Positions 32,285 through 33,216 of a DNA stretch of 33,216 nucleotides are shown here, piece by piece. The stretch comes from Candidatus Parcubacteria bacterium (GTDB lineage: Bacteria > Patescibacteriota > Minisyncoccia > Phycocordibacterales > CALRHW01), in contig SICJ01000005.1 in NCBI GenBank assembly GCA_009691505.1, forward strand, positions 1-33,216, read 5' to 3'. Position 1 is the first letter of the stretch, and every line of letters starts with the position of its first letter. The translations under genes were made by a program, and so were the position numbers. The notes beneath the pieces are model-generated. The model saw only the letters and a program-made list of their open reading frames with translations, searched no databases and was not told the DNA's origin.

Positions 32285-32830
32285 CTATTTTAACGACACG
32301 ATTTTTGACTGTTTTTTTGCGGCCACAAATGTCAAAATCATCATCAAAAATACTGTAAACGCCATCATTGGAATAGTAATATATCCAAACTCAAGCACAT
32401 ACATTTTTGAACACGCACCACCCACCGCCGTACACGGAGTAAAAGAACTACCGCCGAGCTGTGTAAAAGAATGATAAAGAGTAACTATTGCACCAAGAAT
32501 AGACAGCGAATATATGTAAGGAATAATATTTTTATCTTTACGCCAAAACGCAAGCCCAAGCAAAACAACTTGTGGATAAAGGAATATGCGCGCTACCCAA
32601 CACAAGACACAAGGTTCAAAGCCGACAAATTCAGAATAAAGCAGACTCCCCACTAGACCGCTGAGTACTAGTAAAAAAGATAACGTGAGGACGTTGCGTC
32701 CGACCCATGACACTATCTGATCTGCAATTCTATTTCTAATCAAAAGACAGAAAACAAAAATAACAATTATGATGTGTGCAAAAAGCGTTCCCCAAGAAAA
32801 AATTGATGTGATGAGTTCGCCAGAAGTCAT
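32285..32830 (-). CDS. DsbB/BdbC-like disulfide oxidoreductase
   Basis: This 181-residue, four-helix membrane protein has the DsbB cysteine pattern. C74-V-L-C77 lies at the outer end of helix 2 in FEPCVLCWVARIF, and a second pair, C133 and C140, is in the loop between helices 3 and 4 (TPCTAVGGAC). Helices are at about 15-35, 45-65, 80-97 and 150-172. DsbB-type proteins pass electrons from an extracytoplasmic thioredoxin to quinones. It starts 5 nt after the stop of the thioredoxin-like gene, so the two form a functional pair. A quinone acceptor cannot be shown from this window. Confidence 0.92.
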   Translation of the reverse strand: MTSGELITSIFSWGTLFAHIIIVIFVFCLLIRNRIADQIVSWVGRNVLTLSFLLVLSGLVGSLLYSEFVGFEPCVLCWVARIFLYPQVVLLGLAFWRKDKNIIPYIYSLSILGAIVTLYHSFTQLGGSSFTPCTAVGGACSKMYVLEFGYITIPMMAFTVFLMMILTFVAAKKQSKIVSLK

Positions 32831-32835
32831 TTATT

Positions 32836-33204
32836 TTATGGGAGCTTACAGCCCGTAATACTTGCCAACTCTTCAAGAGAAAGCACTTGCGCCTTTCTTG
32901 TGCCGTCTTTAAAATCCCAAGTAGGATAACGTTTTATACCTTTGTCGGTACAACTTTGAAGCTGGCTGTTACCATCTGGCGCAGAACACTCCACATAAGG
33001 CAGGTTTTTTGCAGATCTACCAAAAAGAGCTTTCTCATCGCGACAATGTGGACACCAAAATGCTCCATAAAAAATCGCCCCGCTATCATTTATACATTGT
33101 GCAAAACCATCTAGCTTGTCGGGCTTTGATGGAGCGAGAGCTAAAAACACTGCCAAACCAATAAGTATAACGATAGCAACAATAGTAATAATTTTTCCTT
33201 TCAT
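32836..33204 (-). CDS. Membrane-anchored thioredoxin-like protein, partner of the DsbB-like protein
   Basis: This 122-residue protein has an N-terminal uncleaved signal/anchor helix (about 5-24). A short thioredoxin fold follows with AFWCPHCRDEK (CPHC at 51-54) and a cis-proline segment KRYPTWDF. Extra cysteines lie at C37, C73, C84 and near the C terminus (GCKLP). Comparable domains are often fused to or encoded beside VKOR or DsbB in small-genome bacteria, where they oxidise secreted proteins. The small domain lacks the helical insertion of classical DsbA. It overlaps nothing and lies 5 nt before the dsbB-like gene. Only 12 nt of upstream sequence is in the window. Confidence 0.88.
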   Translation of the reverse strand: MKGKIITIVAIVILIGLAVFLALAPSKPDKLDGFAQCINDSGAIFYGAFWCPHCRDEKALFGRSAKNLPYVECSAPDGNSQLQSCTDKGIKRYPTWDFKDGTRKAQVLSLEELASITGCKLP

Positions 33205-33216
33205 ATAAGGGAATTA

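Noticed and set aside
1-33216. Genetic code 25 (UGA as glycine), known in some Patescibacteria
   Set aside because: The MYG1-family gene ends normally at TGA, and no conserved gene contains an in-frame TGA.

Overview
The window looks like chromosomal sequence from a small-genome, AT-rich bacterium of the Patescibacteria (Candidate Phyla Radiation), most likely the Parcubacteria branch. This is inferred from gene content and protein style: very long secreted Ser/Thr/Gly-rich surface proteins with NVGIGTTTP-type repeats, Parcubacteria-style peptidoglycan-binding proteins, small excisionase-like HTH regulators, trimmed housekeeping enzymes (ValRS without its C-terminal coiled coil, Obg without a C-terminal extension) and a shortage of Shine-Dalgarno sites. 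TAA, TAG and TGA all end genes here, so the standard bacterial code applies.

Layout. 1-7050: tRNA-Glu, a DUF378 membrane protein, tsaD with large insertions, an opposing peptidoglycan-binding membrane protein, then a valS - PrsW-like protease - Hsp20 run closed by a terminator shared with a convergent tRNA-Phe. 7050-8870: a structured hairpin element, small minus-strand genes, tRNA-Arg(CCU), a glutaredoxin, an FtsB/DivIC-like protein and a divergent 35-residue membrane peptide. 8870-15300: minus-strand run of an O-antigen-ligase-like/TPR protein, murJ and lepA, preceded by rnpB. 15415-16056: a NYN-domain gene split by an in-frame TAG. 16144-24157: an 8-kb surface operon encoding two paralogous secreted proteins of a WxL-like style, a DUF916-like membrane-anchored protein, an FN3 membrane-anchored protein and a 1345-residue fibre-like protein. 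24262-25955: a membrane-tethered regulator with two HTH domains and a divergent small HTH regulator with a symmetrical operator. 25953-33216: a second hairpin element, then gatB, obg, a MYG1-family protein, a P-type Ca2+-ATPase-like pump, and a DsbB-like plus membrane thioredoxin pair, all on the minus strand.

How it may fit together (inference): the surface operon probably builds an envelope-attached fibre or adhesin apparatus. Its two small secreted paralogues carry a conserved cysteine pair that the thiol-oxidation pair at the right end could oxidise. The membrane-tethered HTH protein directly upstream is the natural candidate regulator.

The most unusual signal is a pair of intergenic elements (7053-7163, minus; 25953-26094, plus). 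They share a core of about 58 nt with two inner hairpins, held between arms that are self-complementary within each copy but unrelated between copies. In the second copy the 34-bp perfect arms run exactly from the stop codon of one convergent gene to the stop codon of the other. A second recurrent pattern is -10 elements placed 6-10 nt upstream of start codons, pointing to leaderless mRNAs.
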